Origin: Armigeres subalbatus
Lineage: Eukaryota; Arthropoda; Insecta; Diptera; Culicidae
Assembly: GCF_024139115.2 (NCBI RefSeq)
Contig: NC_085141.1
Span: forward strand, 370,411,925-370,475,924
Direction of reading: 5' to 3'
DNA: 64,000 nt
Program-made: the position numbers and the translations under genes
Notes under the pieces: generated by a model
What the model was told of the DNA's origin: nothing
Seen by the model: only the letters and a program-made list of their open reading frames with translations
The model's database searches: none
In this document: positions 43,163-54,119 of the stretch, one piece after another
Numbering within the stretch: the first letter of the stretch is position 1
Layout: every line of letters begins with the position of its first letter

Positions 43163-43408
43163 CATATAGTCGGGGTTCAACCAAACCGCACCAAACCGCT
43201 TTTCGACTGACTTGTGATATTTTGTTCGTACAAGGACAACGGAAATAGTTTCATATCAATTTAAGCATACTTTTGCAGTAGGATATCCTCATTTATGGGG
43301 TTAAGGGATATGCGATCAATTAAATCTGCTAAACGAAAGTTTGAGCAGAAAAATCGGTAATTTTTCGTTGGCGCTTGGTGTGATTTGGCTGAACCCCGAC
43401 CATATCCA
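43163..43408 (+). mobile_element. MITE, family 3 (TAGTCGGGGTTCAACCAAAC)
   Basis: Left end AGTCGGGGTTCAACCAAACC, right end the inverse of GGTCGGGGTTCAGCCAAATC. A second copy in the opposite orientation at 52586-52822 shares CTTTTCGACTGACTTGTGAT and ATTTTGTTCGTA. Inserted in or beside the I-clade remnant. Confidence 0.8.
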
Positions 43409-43454
43409 AAACAACAAAGTATGAAAACGTTGCATGAAGAAATAAAAAAAAAAA

Positions 43455-43815
43455 TTGGGGGAGATGTTTGATTTTGATACACATAGGTTAGTTTGCTATT
43501 TTAAGGTGTTTTATGAGATATTGCGAAAAAAAGATTCGGCTACCGGTGGGACTTGAAGCTAGAAAAGGTGCGAAATGTTGCCAAAGCAGATTCGATGGAT
43601 ACGGGGAATTGACTGATATCCCATCGTTATTAGCTGGTTATGGAACAGCTTCTCGCAAGGGCAGCTGTTGTATAAATGATAATACGTTCGTGTACTTCAT
43701 GGAATAAGGTGGGTTCAAGTCCCACCGGCAGCACATATTTTTTCCCGCAATATCTCATAAAAACTAAAATGGCAAACTTAACTATGTGTATCAAACACCT
43801 TTAAAAAAAAAATCT
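43455..43815. mobile_element. Foldback element with T-arm-like arms
   Basis: Arms of about 110 bp: GATACACATAGGTTAGTTTG, ATGAGATATTGCG and CCGGTGGGACTTGAA on the left face their inverses on the right. The right arm contains GGTGGGTTCAAGTCCCACC, which looks like a tRNA T-arm with a B-box match. No full tRNA cloverleaf can be drawn. Confidence 0.7.
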
Positions 43816-44268
43816 GACTTCCCTCACCAAGTCATCAATCAAGATATCAAAAATGTTATAGTTTTGATCAACGTTTCATTAACATTGAAAGGCATGTGTT
43901 TAGCATTTGGAAACAAACAAGGAATTAAGTAAATTATTTTGAGCTTTTTATTGGAATGTCTTCACTTGTACAAACTTGTCATATGACAAAACAATGAATG
44001 TTTTTTTTCCACTGTTGTATTTTGCAACAATATTGCAATTTTTTTGCAATCGAAGGATGTTTCCAAAGGCACCACCCCTTGCGCTTTTTAGATTGCAAGA
44101 TAAATGATGAAACGTTGATCACAATTCCACCATTTGCAACTTTTTTGTACTTTGATGTTTTATGAATGCCTTCAATGAAACTGAATGGAAACAAAGTGGT
44201 TTTTGAAAGATGTTGCGCGGGTATGTCTTGTTTTTGGAATGGCCATGACCTGGAAGATGGCCGGTGCT
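43816..44268. other. Repeat fragments between I-clade segments
   Basis: 43925-43965 repeats the TTATTTTGAGCTTTTTATTG block found at 18097-18140 (inverted) and 55870-55910. TTTTGATCAACGTTTCATTA near 43862 faces TGATGAAACGTTGATCACAA at 44106. No coding sequence. Confidence 0.45.
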
Positions 44269-45320
44269 TTAGCCGATCAAGACCCGGAAAGAACGGTCCG
44301 ATAGGATGTTTTTGAAGAACTGAAGCGTATTTCCGGTGATCGTCCAGTGTTTCAGTTTTAACAGCACTCCTGGCGTCCAGGTACCGCTGTAGGCATTGGA
44401 GAAATCCATTGCGTCTAATTCGACGTGGTACCCTTTGTTCTTCGCTTCCTTCAGGATTTGCCTGAGCGCTGCAAAGTAGGTACCGGTACCAAGACTCGAA
44501 CGGAAAGCATGGTGCCTATAGTCGAGGCGGCTGGAAGTCTCTATGAAACCCATAAGCCTTCTATTTACCATCCGCTCCATAACGTTGGCCATCATGCAGG
44601 TTAGGGCAACCGGGTGGTAGCCACCGGGAACACTGGGGCACCCTTGGCTTTTGGGGTATGGGAATCACTAAGCTGCTTTTCCACTCTGCAGGAAGTGTGC
44701 CAGACAACCATTCTTTGTTGATGCATTTTAATAGAATCGTTCTTCCACCGGCTGGCAGGTGCTCCAGCATAGGGTAGCCAATATCATCCGGTCCCACGGA
44801 CTTCCACTTCCTTTTGCTTTGGTAGTAGAGCTCCAATGGAAGGTATCTGAATAGTGCCCGTAAGACGATGAAGTCTAAACTGATTGGCCATCAATGTTGG
44901 ATCTCGTTTGTCTTGTCTGCGTTGTCTGCATTCGTTCCGAGCGATCTGATATGCGGAAAAGAGAGTGGCAAGTTCGAGGCTTTCCGGTGTGTGGCGCCCC
45001 TTTGCCCTTTTCAGGGTACGTAACGCCTTGCGCCTACACTTGGTGGCCTTCTTCGTAGTATCGCTCCACCAATGGAGCACTCTCCGTCCGGGGGTTGTGC
45101 TTGTGGGTTTCTGACAGCTCTGTCTTCCCAGTCGGCCTGATCGTAGAGCCAACGTGGTCTACGGGTTTCCTCTGTGGGTTGGCTGTCAACAGCGACAAGT
45201 ATCGGTGCTTCATTGCTGACTGTGAAGTCAGCCTCGGTAGCTGCGCTGGATAGTACGTTCGTTCTTGTACTGTTGGTACGGCTTCCTCAGGAGTACTTGG
45301 TACCCCTTTTCTCAGCATTG
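44269..45320 (-). pseudogene. I-clade ORF2: linker and RT N-terminal half
   Basis: RRPRWLYDQADWEDRAV opens the linker that follows the endonuclease in this clade. The RT follows in two frames: SVGPDDIGYPMLEHLP and TLPAEWKSSLVIPIPQKP, then MMANVMERMVNRRLMGFIET, HHAFRSSLGTGTYFAALRQI and LKHWTITGNTLQFFKNILSD with RSFRVLIG. The catalytic ADD box should come shortly after, but the sequence ends at about 44269. A frameshift lies near 44590. Confidence 0.85.
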
Positions 45321-45577
45321 TGCGTTCCTCCCCGCTTCGATTTTGGTGCAGCTACCGAGGAAAGACCACTATCGCTCTGAAATCAGTTACTACACGACCA
45401 TGCTTCGGTGTTGGCACGGGCGGGCTTATGTATGTCCATGTCAGATGTATCCGAGAAGATATAGTAAATGCTGCATTCCGTGTTCTTCTTGCCATTGCCA
45501 ATCTTCTTGCTTACTTGCTCCACGATTTGCTTCTTTAGAGAACCGCCTGTGCGAATTGTTATCCGTAGCCTTTCAAT

Positions 45578-45858
45578 TGGGGGTCTCCAATAGCCTTGCG
45601 TGCAAAGGCGTAGAATTGCCCATTCGGAGATGGCAAGTTCGATTCTCGGTCCGGCCTATGATGTTTTCAGGCTGTAAACTTTCTCGGCACCCTGGGCATA
45701 GCGTATCCATTGTACTAGCCACACAAGATTGTCACTCATGCAATGGCGGGCATAGAAAAACTTTTTAATAAATAACTGAGGAAATGCTAATAGAATACTA
45801 AGTTGAAAAGCAGGCCAAGTTTCAGTTGAAATGTAGAGCCATTGAAGAAGAAGAAGAG
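45578..45858 (+). mobile_element. SINE-B copy with 10 bp target duplication
   Basis: tRNA-like head with the B box AAGTTCGATTCTCGG, body with CACCCTGGGCATAGCGTATC, and tail GAAGAAGAAGAAGAG. GCCTTTCAAT flanks it at 45568-45577 and 45859-45868. It interrupts the I-clade remnant. Confidence 0.9.
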
Positions 45859-45867
45859 GCCTTTCAA

Positions 45868-46746
45868 TGATTTGGTCTTCAACTTTATAGTTTTTCTGCA
45901 GTTTGGGTACCGAGTCTGGGAGGGTGGAGCTCTTCTGGATGAGCTTTTCGATGGTTCCTTGCTTTTGTACTGATTCCATCCTGGCGTTAATTCTAGAAGA
46001 TCCTTGAGTCTTTGAGGATCCGGCTCTTCTTCTATAGTATTGTGATGTTCTTCTTCAGATCTTCGATCTTCTAGTCCTTGCTGCTGGAGACTGCTTCGGC
46101 ATAGGAGCCTGCTTGGCTTCTGCCGGACTAAATCTTGAAGTCTCGTGTAGCTTAGAAGTATGGAATACCTTGGTCTACACGGATGCGTTGTATTTCCGTT
46201 TCCTTCACATAGATCGGACACTTTCTGCTGGATGTTGGGTGGGAGTTGCTCTTGTGAAATTTGCAACAAATTTGGTCGGGATATTGGGGGACCAGAGGCT
46301 GCGTTCGACGCCTCGTCGACGCTCATCGAGTTGTGGGCTTGGTGTTTCATTGAGCAGTACACAGCTGTACGGTACTCACACACTGCTTGCTCGTGTGCCC
46401 AAACTCCCAACAGCGATAGCGTCTCATTGGGTTGGGATAGTAGTTTTCTTGTCCATACTCTCGTCCAATCGACCACGGTACCTGCTAAGGTCAAGATAAT
46501 GATGGGTGTGTTTACGAACGTGCCGTCCGGGTTTATCCTCTAGATACGGTGCATCTTCTTAACACCCTGCTGGTTTAGCTGCTCCAAAAGATAGTCGTCT
46601 CCGAGCGTAACAGCCGAGTTCAAGACAGGGCGCTCGACGATTTCTATTGGTGTTCCATCGCTCAGCTTCTTCATATTCAGCAACCGCTGGAAGTGGTTGC
46701 GGCTGCGAACCTTCAGAGTGAAATTTGCGCATTTGGCCGATGTCAT
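45868..46746 (-). pseudogene. I-clade ORF1 remnant
   Basis: Starts MTSAKCANFTLKVRSRNHFQ and continues to EQLNQQGVKKMHRI, then after a break NTPIIILTLAGTVVDWTRVW. In a different frame near 46390-46430 it reads YRCWEFGHTSKQC, a zinc knuckle whose first Cys is now Arg. Further on comes IYVKETEIQRIRVDQGIPYF. These are the usual landmarks of I-clade ORF1, which binds the element RNA. At least two frameshifts. Confidence 0.78.
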
Positions 46747-46956
46747 TCGGACGGGCGATTAAGCATTTTGGTTGGAAAAAGGCGAACGGTGCACAGTGTT
46801 GCTTTTTGCCGATTTTGTGCGCTTTTTTAATAGCATCGTTTCTGTTGTTTTTTTCGCTGCAGTTTGTTTGAAGAAGACGTTAGATATGAGCCTAGTGTCT
46901 TCAGAAAAGTGGTAGCGGACGGTATTTCAAGCCAATTTGCCAAAGACTCCCAATAC

Positions 46957-47379
46957 CCAGGCTTGACAAAACTCCTCACACCCGCTAGAGTCAAATAAAA
47001 TCATCATCAGCAGAATGCTGCCTTCGCATCCTCGCAATTGAGTGGAGCGTAAAAAAGCAGAGGTACAAAAAAAACAGAGTGAGGAAAAGCAAAATAAAAA
47101 CACATGTGAGTGAGGCGTCGGGCGAAAGAGCACTCATTGAGCCTCCGAAGCGACGCCTTGTATGTGAAAAAAATCTTGGAGGCAGTTTTGAATGGGAGTG
47201 TGAGTGAGTGACGTACCACAAGAGAAAGATGAACAGATAGACTCGCTCTTGTTTTGCGACGCACAAGCTCGGGTTTAATGATGCACAATGTTGTGAGTTT
47301 TGATGCTTATTTCTGCTTCTCAAAAAAATTCTTGCTCTTGCTCATTTTCTACTCGGCGAGGAGTTTTTGACAAGCCTGG
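46957..47379. mobile_element. MITE, 423 bp, ends CCAGGCTTGACAAAACTCCT
   Basis: Left end CCAGGCTTGACAAAACTCCT, right end the inverse of CCAGGCTTGTCAAAAACTCC. The open minus-strand frames inside are rich in Phe/Ser/Leu and have no motif. ATAC occurs on both sides but a clear duplication is not certain. Confidence 0.75.
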
Positions 47380-47608
47380 CATACCTATGACTTATATAGT
47401 TCAAGATATGTTTTGAAATCAGTTTTACTGTAGCACTTTAACCACCTTCTACAAAGTTGTTTGGCTAACAAAAATACACGTTTCTGTAGAACATTGCGAA
47501 TCTCTATCTCTTAAAATTGAAAAGTTATTTGAGAAAATGTGTTTTTTCTAGGGGTTTTTTAGAATCGTGTAACTTGTTCCGGCGCAAAATGGCGCACAAA
47601 ACTTTTTA

Positions 47609-48817
47609 CAGTGAACTCTCCCTTACTCGATATTGAAGGGACCATCGAGTTAGGGAGGTATCGAGATAGGGAACACATTTATGTTTGACCGAGTGCCGTT
47701 AAGCCGAACAGTTAAAATTTGTTTCTTTATTTAGTGAGGAGTGAGATGTTCGAAGTGAATGGTGAACAGCGAGAGCTGAGAAGTGAGAAATGAGATGTTC
47801 GAAATGAGTACAAAGTAGTGAGAAGTGAGTACTGAGAAACGGAATTGAGTATTGAGTAGTGAGATATGTGCAGTAACATGTGAGTAGTGGAAAGTGAGAA
47901 TTAAGAAGAAAGTGGTGACAAGTGAGATGTGAGAAGAAGGATGTGAGTAGTGAGAAAAACAGAAGCAAGGGGTGAGAAAAAGATATGATAATTATGGAGT
48001 GAGAAGCGAGATGTTGAGAAGTGGGAAGTGGGTGGAGAGATATAAAATAGAAAGGAGAAGGAAGAAAGAAGAAGGAAGAAGAAAAAATTATTCACTTTTC
48101 ACTTTGCACTTCTGACTTCTCATTCCTAACTATTAATTTATCACTTCCCACTTCGCACATCTCATTTCTCACTTCTCATTTCTCATTTTTCACTTTCTAC
48201 TTCTCACTTCTAACTTCTCATTCCTTATTCATTACTTATCACTTCTTACTTCTAACTTCTCACTTTTCCCTTCTTACTTTTCACTTCCGACAACTCATTT
48301 ATCACTTCTTACTTCGCACTTCTCACTTCTCATTTCTCACTCATAAAATTCCACTTCTTCCTTCTCATACTTTACAATTCACAATAGTAATATTTCCTTC
48401 GCACTTCGAATTTCGCACTTCTCACTTTGTATTTTTCACTTCCCATTACTCATTTCTCACTTCCCACTACTCATTTCTCACTTTTTACTTTGTACTTCTC
48501 ACTTCTCATTTTCCACTTCTCACTTGGAATTTCTTACTTCTCACTAAATATTTCTCACTTCTAATTTTTCAATTCCCATATCTCACTTCTCATTTCTCAC
48601 TTCTAGCTTTTCATTTCTCACTTCTCGCTTATCACTTTTCACTTCTAACTTCTAACTATATCATGCATGTACTGTTTCTGACAACATCGAGTATATCGAG
48701 TAAGCAAGATATCGACTTACGAAGGGAGCGGAGTATGTTAGATTCAAGGAACTTTGAATTTCAGCGATTAAGGGAAAATATCGAGTTATAGAATATCGAG
48801 TTAGGGAGAGCTCACTG
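47609..48817. mobile_element. Pogo-like element filled with purine/pyrimidine simple sequence
   Basis: Left end CAGTGAACTCTCCCTTACTC, right end the inverse of CAGTGAGCTCTCCCTAACTC, flanked by TA on the left and CA on the right. Subterminal TATCGAG motifs on both sides. The core is two opposed halves of simple sequence: about 47740-48085 repeats GTGAGAAGTGAGAAATGAGA; 48090-48660 repeats its complement type CACTTCTCACTTCTCATTTC. No transposase frame. Confidence 0.82.
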
Positions 48818-48819
48818 CA

Positions 48820-49000
48820 GTTGACTGAAACTGCTGTATGTTTACTCTTATCTCGTGGTTGAAGCTTTTGTTTACACGAAATTACATGTGTGTTATATAG
48901 ATTTTAAATGCCCCACTTTTGCCTTACTTGTACACTAAGTTTATGTAAATGCTATAGGATTAAAAAATTAATAAAAATTATCCTTTGATAGGTGGCCAAT
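48820..49000. other. No gene recognised
   Basis: AT-rich spacer between two inverted-repeat elements. Confidence 0.35.
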
Positions 49001-49008
49001 AGGCCAAT

Positions 49009-49324
49009 CACAGATAACAGATATTGAGGCTGGCATCCGAAACGTGTGGAAACATAGGCAACCGTTAATTCAAATGTATTTTAAATTGGGACCGCGTTCA
49101 GCAATCGATTGGAGATGGCGCAACGATCATTGTTATTGAAAACGCAGCCCGCATGCGGCTGTCAAACCCATTGGCTGCGTTCGACGGTTGTTAATCAACT
49201 GGGTCCATATGTACTGCCGCAATCAGTTGAGTAGATGGCAGTTGTGGGCCAACGTATATCAATTCAAAAGTTTACACAGGATTTTCAATAAAATTTGTTC
49301 TAGCTCAAATATCTGTTATCTGTG
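49009..49324. mobile_element. Inverted-repeat element with GGCCAAT duplication
   Basis: Ends CACAGATAACAGATATTGAG and the inverse of CACAGATAACAGATATTTGA. GGCCAAT flanks it exactly at 49002-49008 and 49325-49331. 316 bp, no frame. The superfamily is not obvious from a 7 bp duplication. Confidence 0.88.
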
Positions 49325-49331
49325 GGCCAAT

Positions 49332-49605
49332 AGTATATTGCAACACGATGTACTGAGCTGATGTCTGTATGTGTGTATAATCGTGTGTATGTATGTATGT
49401 ATAAACATTTTATAGACCCATTTACGACCCATACGATAGTGATTTGTACGATAGTAGAGTGATAAACTTTTCCCAGAAGTGCGAAGGAGGCGCACGGTAC
49501 CTCACCTGGTTAGTGCGAAAGTGCCTTGCACGGTGGAAGTGAAATGAACTTTTACGGAAGTGAGAAGGAGGCGCGGTACTTCTTGATTCGACGCAAGTCG
49601 CTTCT
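49332..49605. other. No gene; short GTAT run and a local duplication
   Basis: GTGTATGTATGTATGTATAA at 49384. A block with AAGTGCGAAGGAGGCGC(A)CGGTAC at 49476 recurs at 49558 (AAGTGAGAAGGAGGCGCGGT). Confidence 0.4.
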
Positions 49606-49609
49606 CTTC

Positions 49610-50210
49610 AAGCTCCCTCGGTGACGCTTCTTCCAGGAGTTCCTTCTGGAGTTTATTCAAGGGTTTCTCCTGATGTTACTTCAGAGGTTTCTCTTGAAGT
49701 TGATTCAGAATGGTGGATATGGTTTGAAAACTTCTTCTGAAGTACTTCACGAAGTTTCTTCCGAAGTTCGTCCAAAGGCTTGTCCTGGAGTTGCTGCATG
49801 GGTTCCGTCTGAGTACCTCTGGGGACTTCTCTTAAATTTCCATGAGAAGAATAAAAAATCTCAAAAAATCCCAGGGGCGCTTCCCAGATTTCGCTTAGGG
49901 ACTCTCTTCGAAGTTTCATGAGGGGTTTCTTCTTGAGTTAATCCAGGAGTTTCTTCAAGGATTTCTCCTAGAATTCGCCCAGGAGTTTTCCTGGAATTTA
50001 TTCTTTTGGAGTTCCCCCAGTTGCTCCTCCTTAAGTTCCTATAGAGACTTCTCTTGAAGTTCTTCTGAAGGGCCTCTAATGGAGTTTCCCCCTGATGCTC
50101 CTCCTGGAGTTCTTCCAGGGGCTTCTCTTGGAGTTTTTTCAGGATCTTACACTGGAATTAACATTTCCTCCAGGTATTTCTTTCATTTCCTTCAGGACGA
50201 ATTAAATTTT
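49610..50210. repeat. Degenerate satellite of TTCTTCCAGGAGTT type
   Basis: Diverged units of about 24 bp built on CTCCTGGAGTT(C/T)TTCCAGGG(G/A). Related in style to the AATTCC satellite at 35400. Open frames on both strands are incidental. Confidence 0.7.
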
Positions 50211-50279
50211 TTACAGCTTTTAGGAGAATGTCTTTACTTGTTGTATGACGTTAATTTGCATAATTTGATTGTAACTTAA

Positions 50280-50430
50280 AAGGTGCGTATGACCTCACAG
50301 TACGTTCGTCTTCAGTGTGTCTTATTTGACTCGACTTAAGTATGAGACACTGAATACGATCTCCTTCTTTTGGAATCGAAATACGTCGCTTTAAAATTAC
50401 ATTCTCGGGATGGAATAAAAAGTACACATA
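50280..50430. mobile_element. Diverged family 2 palindrome
   Basis: GTCTTCAGTGTGTCTTATTT, GACTCGACTTAAGTATGAGA, CACTGAATACG and GAATCGAAATACG match the core of 17867-18092 with many changes. Confidence 0.6.
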
Positions 50431-50620
50431 ATTCTGTTTTACACAATTTTTTTTTTCGCTCATTTTTTTGATCGTGTGACTTTAATTTACCACCAAAACC
50501 TTTACAACATGTTTTAAAAAATACAAAATAATTCAAAGAAAAATTGAGTGAGAATTAATATACGGTAAACATTAAGGTGGATTGCAAAATTGAGATAAAA
50601 TAAATCGTGTAAAACCTACA
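50410..50620. mobile_element. TA-flanked element related to 38489-38992, without the SINE
   Basis: CACATAATTCTGTTTTACAC at the left, CTTTACAACATGTTTTAAAA at the point where the other copy carries the SINE, and AAATCGTGTAAAACC at the right. Confidence 0.7.
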
Positions 50621-50639
50621 CGTCTCTTACGACAAATTA

Positions 50640-51050
50640 CTCTCCGCAGTTGTTCAGTTCGGAATTTTTAATGCATTTCCATCCAACATTTATCCTTTAT
50701 ACAAGTTATCCTAAAACACTTAGATAACTGCAATATTCCCTTACGACTTTTTTCCTGAAATTTCTCCTCAAAATAATTCTGGCATACATGCGCTATTCAT
50801 TTATTTGGAATTCTCCAGGATTCCGATGTGATTGTTCAGATTTTCTGACTAAGACCATATCACATTTCTGAAAGAATCTTAATCTGGAAACTTAAGAACC
50901 ATGACGATCCATCCGAACGAAGATGGTGGTTGAATCTATAAAATGTGACAAAGGAGACTTGAAATGCGCCATCCTTAATGGATCCTCCCATAGCAACATT
51001 TTTCACATTTCTTATGAAATTCCGAGCATTTTTGAGAAAATCAATTACAC
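50640..51050. other. No gene recognised
   Basis: AT-rich spacer. Confidence 0.4.
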
Positions 51051-51059
51051 AACCGTCCC

Positions 51060-52400
51060 CAAAGATACTGACTCACAGTGATTAGGACACGCATAAACGT
51101 GCTGCTCATCTGCGTAATGTCTCGGGCACATGAGTCAACGCCTCCAACCAGCAACGCTTCGTCATCTGGCACGCTGGCTGCTAATGAGAACGTAGTACCA
51201 GGCCGGTCGAGTTTCGTCTCTCGTTGAATCCGAGCGCAATAATTACTGCACGGGGAGAAGAAAACACACAAGACCAACATCGTAGCTCGCCAGCCAACCA
51301 GCCAGCCAGCCAGCGCCGAGCGATATCAACAACAAGCCATTGCAAAGAACCCTGACAAAACAACACCCTCGGGCGGCTGCTCCCCGTGTGTGTGCCCCTG
51401 CTTGAGCCTCGTGCTCTCCGTATCGTTCAGCTTGCACTAAATTGCACCACTGGCACTGCTGTGGCGATGGTCGGGAAGGAAGGTAGCAAAACAACAAGTG
51501 GTTCATTCGCTCGTAATCGTATAGTCGTCGTCGTCGTCGCCGTCGTAGTCGATGCTGTTGCTGCTGCGGTGTTTTCGTTTGGGTGTTTTAAAAATATACC
51601 CCCATCATCATCGTCATTATCTTCATACACACCGCCGCCTCTTAGTTAGCAGCGTTGCCAAACTCGATGGAATGTCCTCGGGAAAATGGTTCTAAAATGG
51701 AGGAAATGTCCTAATAATTATGGCAATGCAAGTAATGTCCCAAAATTCAATGCGTCTGCCCTAAGAGTTTTACAGTTCCGAAAATTCTCTTTGATTACTA
51801 AAATTAAGTATAATTTATCAAGAACGTCATTTGTTAACGCTATTGAATATAAAAAACAAACTCGCAACTCTGTCAGTTACCTTCCGCCAGGCAGACAGAG
51901 CCGCACATAAAGCTAGAGGTAATTCACTCAAAAGAAACAAAAATCATAATATGCTCGATTTAGCCAAAACACCATTCCGCACGAAATGACGACGACTAAT
52001 TTTAAACTAAACTATCTGAAAATTATTTTCGCTCGGTTGCGTCCCGCCATAAATCTATTTTCACTACCGACGACGACGACGACGGTGACGACGAAGAACA
52101 AGACTGGGATGACTTCACGCCCTGGCTCTGACTCTAGCAGCAGCTCCTAAACAAGAGCGCTACTGCTTCAGCTTACTGCACACGGAAAGATGGAAATTTG
52201 ACTAACGTCTCGCGGCGAGCCTCGTCGCGACCGTCACCGCTGCTGCTGGTTGGGCTCTCCTCCGGTTGCATAATAATAATCACATATGAAGCTTAACGAC
52301 CGGTCGGGTGGGCGGCGGCCCCCAAACACACATTCACATTTTCAGGCACGCATGTGATGCGCGCCGGTTCCGGAACTGGGCGGAATTGTTTGGATTTTTC
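51060..52400. other. GC-rich islands, possible regulatory DNA
   Basis: 51100-51660 and 52050-52400 are GC-rich, with CCAGCCAGCCAGCCAGC at 51300, GTCGTCGTCGTCGCCGTCG at 51527, and GACGACGACGACGGTGACGA at 52071. They resemble the leader exon at 31150-31800 in composition and short motifs. No domain in any frame. Confidence 0.3.
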
Positions 52401-52585
52401 CTGGAAGGTATCGATTTGGGATCCGATGGAGTCACACGATAGCGGTGGGAGTTTGGGGCTTTCGTTGGAAAAAAGTTGTTTCAAGATCAAGGTGATACTC
52501 GAAACCTTGCAAGCGGTGAATTGATTGAGAGTTATGTAATCAGGTTTCGCATTGCCTTCTATTGATGATAAATTTGAACTGTATA

Positions 52586-52822
52586 TGGCCGGGGTTTTGC
52601 TAAATCGCACCAAGTGCCAACAAAAAAAATTAGCAATTTTTTTGCCCAAATTTTCGTAGCACAAATCTTACTCGATATCCCACAAACCCATAACTGGAGA
52701 TATCCTACAATATTCGCATTGATATGAATTAATTTCCGTTATCCTTCTACGAACAAAATATCACAAGTCAGTCGAAAAGATGCTTGGTGTGGTTTTCCAG
52801 AGCCCTCCCGACCATATTGTCG
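52586..52822 (-). mobile_element. MITE, family 3, second copy
   Basis: On the minus strand: TATGGTCGGGAGGGCTCTGG at the start, CTTTTCGACTGACTTGTGAT inside, and ending in AAAACCCCGGCCATA. Opposite orientation to 43163-43408. Confidence 0.78.
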
Positions 52823-52829
52823 TAGTTTA

Positions 52830-53590
52830 GTGTGAATCCGATGTTAAAATCAACTTGTTTATAACATGCTTTATTCGAGGCTCTTAACGTTTATTGGTAA
52901 CTTCGAAAATGCATGACATACGTCTAGTAGTTCTTATGTTCTTTACTCGCTTCAGGAGTGAAAACAGGTCTTTTGCAGTACACCTTTCGAATATGAATAT
53001 GATCTTATTAGACTTCGAGTCTTTCACAAAATACATACAAGTTTCCAGCTATCGTAATGAACTACAAAGTTCTTCCATGTTTTCATGCGCACACACATTT
53101 TTCGATCAATTCTTACCGGTTGGTAGAAAACTTTTTCTTATAAACTTTCAATAATTCATCCATCTTTGAAAATCTGGAAAAGACTTCCAGGAATCCTCAC
53201 GGACTATCATTAGCTTTTCGAAAAAACAATCATTTCTTTGTATCCCAGAAATCTCGTCGATAATCAGTTTGACATCTGATTAATTTTTAAATCCTTTTCC
53301 TCTAATGTATAGATTTTGTCGGCACTTTAGAATATTTTTAGGCACTTTGAATTTTTGTGTTAATGAATTACTGAAAAAGTTTGAAGACAAAAGCGTTATC
53401 TCCCATATTTACCCTAGCATAATGAAATGAGTGGAAGACAAATAAGTTTATTTCTTATTTTTGAGAAAGATTCCTGTGTGTCAGTGAAATTGCACTTGGT
53501 GTTAATTACGAAAAGGCAACATCTTGAAAGTACATATCAAAGAAAGCTTGAAATGAGTAGACCGAGACCCTCCCAAAATATCAATCAAAG
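52830..53590. other. No gene recognised
   Basis: AT-rich, short chance frames only. Confidence 0.4.
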
Positions 53591-53599
53591 CAAAAGTGG

Positions 53600-54115
53600 T
53601 ACTTCGCCAGCAGTCAAAGACATGTGGTCATCCATCACGAACTGGGGTGACATTTTTCCAGCAGAATTCCGCTTGGCTAGCAGCAATTCCCTTCAGCATC
53701 CGAGAACGATTTTCATCAGAATTCGATAAGAATTCCCAACATAATCGGAGAAAAAATCTCATTGAAATCTCTGAAGAACTCATTTCAGAATTATTACAAC
53801 CGGAATCCAGAAAAATAGAACATTGGATTCCTTTCGGTATCGTTGAGAAGCTGTGGGGGATACCCATGAAGGATTTGCTTCGGAATTCTTTTGTAATCGT
53901 TGGAAAATTTGTTTCGGTTTACTTCGGACTCCCTCGACGATTTACATCGGAAACGGAAACCACTTAACGAATTACTTAGGAATCATTCGACGATTTGCTT
54001 CGAAATCCTTCGATGCTTTGCTTCGGAATCTCTCAACGATTTGCTTCAACATCCCTGGAGGGAATCGCTGTAGCATTCTTTTCGGAATCCCTGGAGGATT
54101 AATTCGGATAAATGG
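53600..54115. repeat. Degenerate satellite of CGATTTGCTTCGGAATCC type
   Basis: From about 53860 to 54110 units of about 24 bp are visible (GACGATTTGCTTCGAAATCC, TTCGATGCTTTGCTTCGGAA, CAACGATTTGCTTCAACATC). Before that copies are too diverged to delimit. Confidence 0.65.
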
Positions 54116-54119
54116 GGCG

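Larger units (their letters stand above)
42490..46750 (-). mobile_element. I-clade non-LTR retrotransposon remnant
   Basis: Minus-strand order: ORF1 (46746-45868), SINE-B insertion, endonuclease-RT linker and RT (45320-44269), MITE-filled gap, RNase H and C-terminus (43130-42490). An RNase H after the RT is characteristic of the I clade. The endonuclease and the RT palm with its catalytic box are missing. Several frameshifts. Confidence 0.85.

Noticed and set aside
43640..43740. tRNA gene suggested by the T-arm-like sequence
   Set aside because: No matching acceptor, D or anticodon arm could be drawn; it is part of a foldback element.
46991..47323. Minus-strand frames rich in Phe and Leu
   Set aside because: Lie entirely inside the MITE at 46957-47379.
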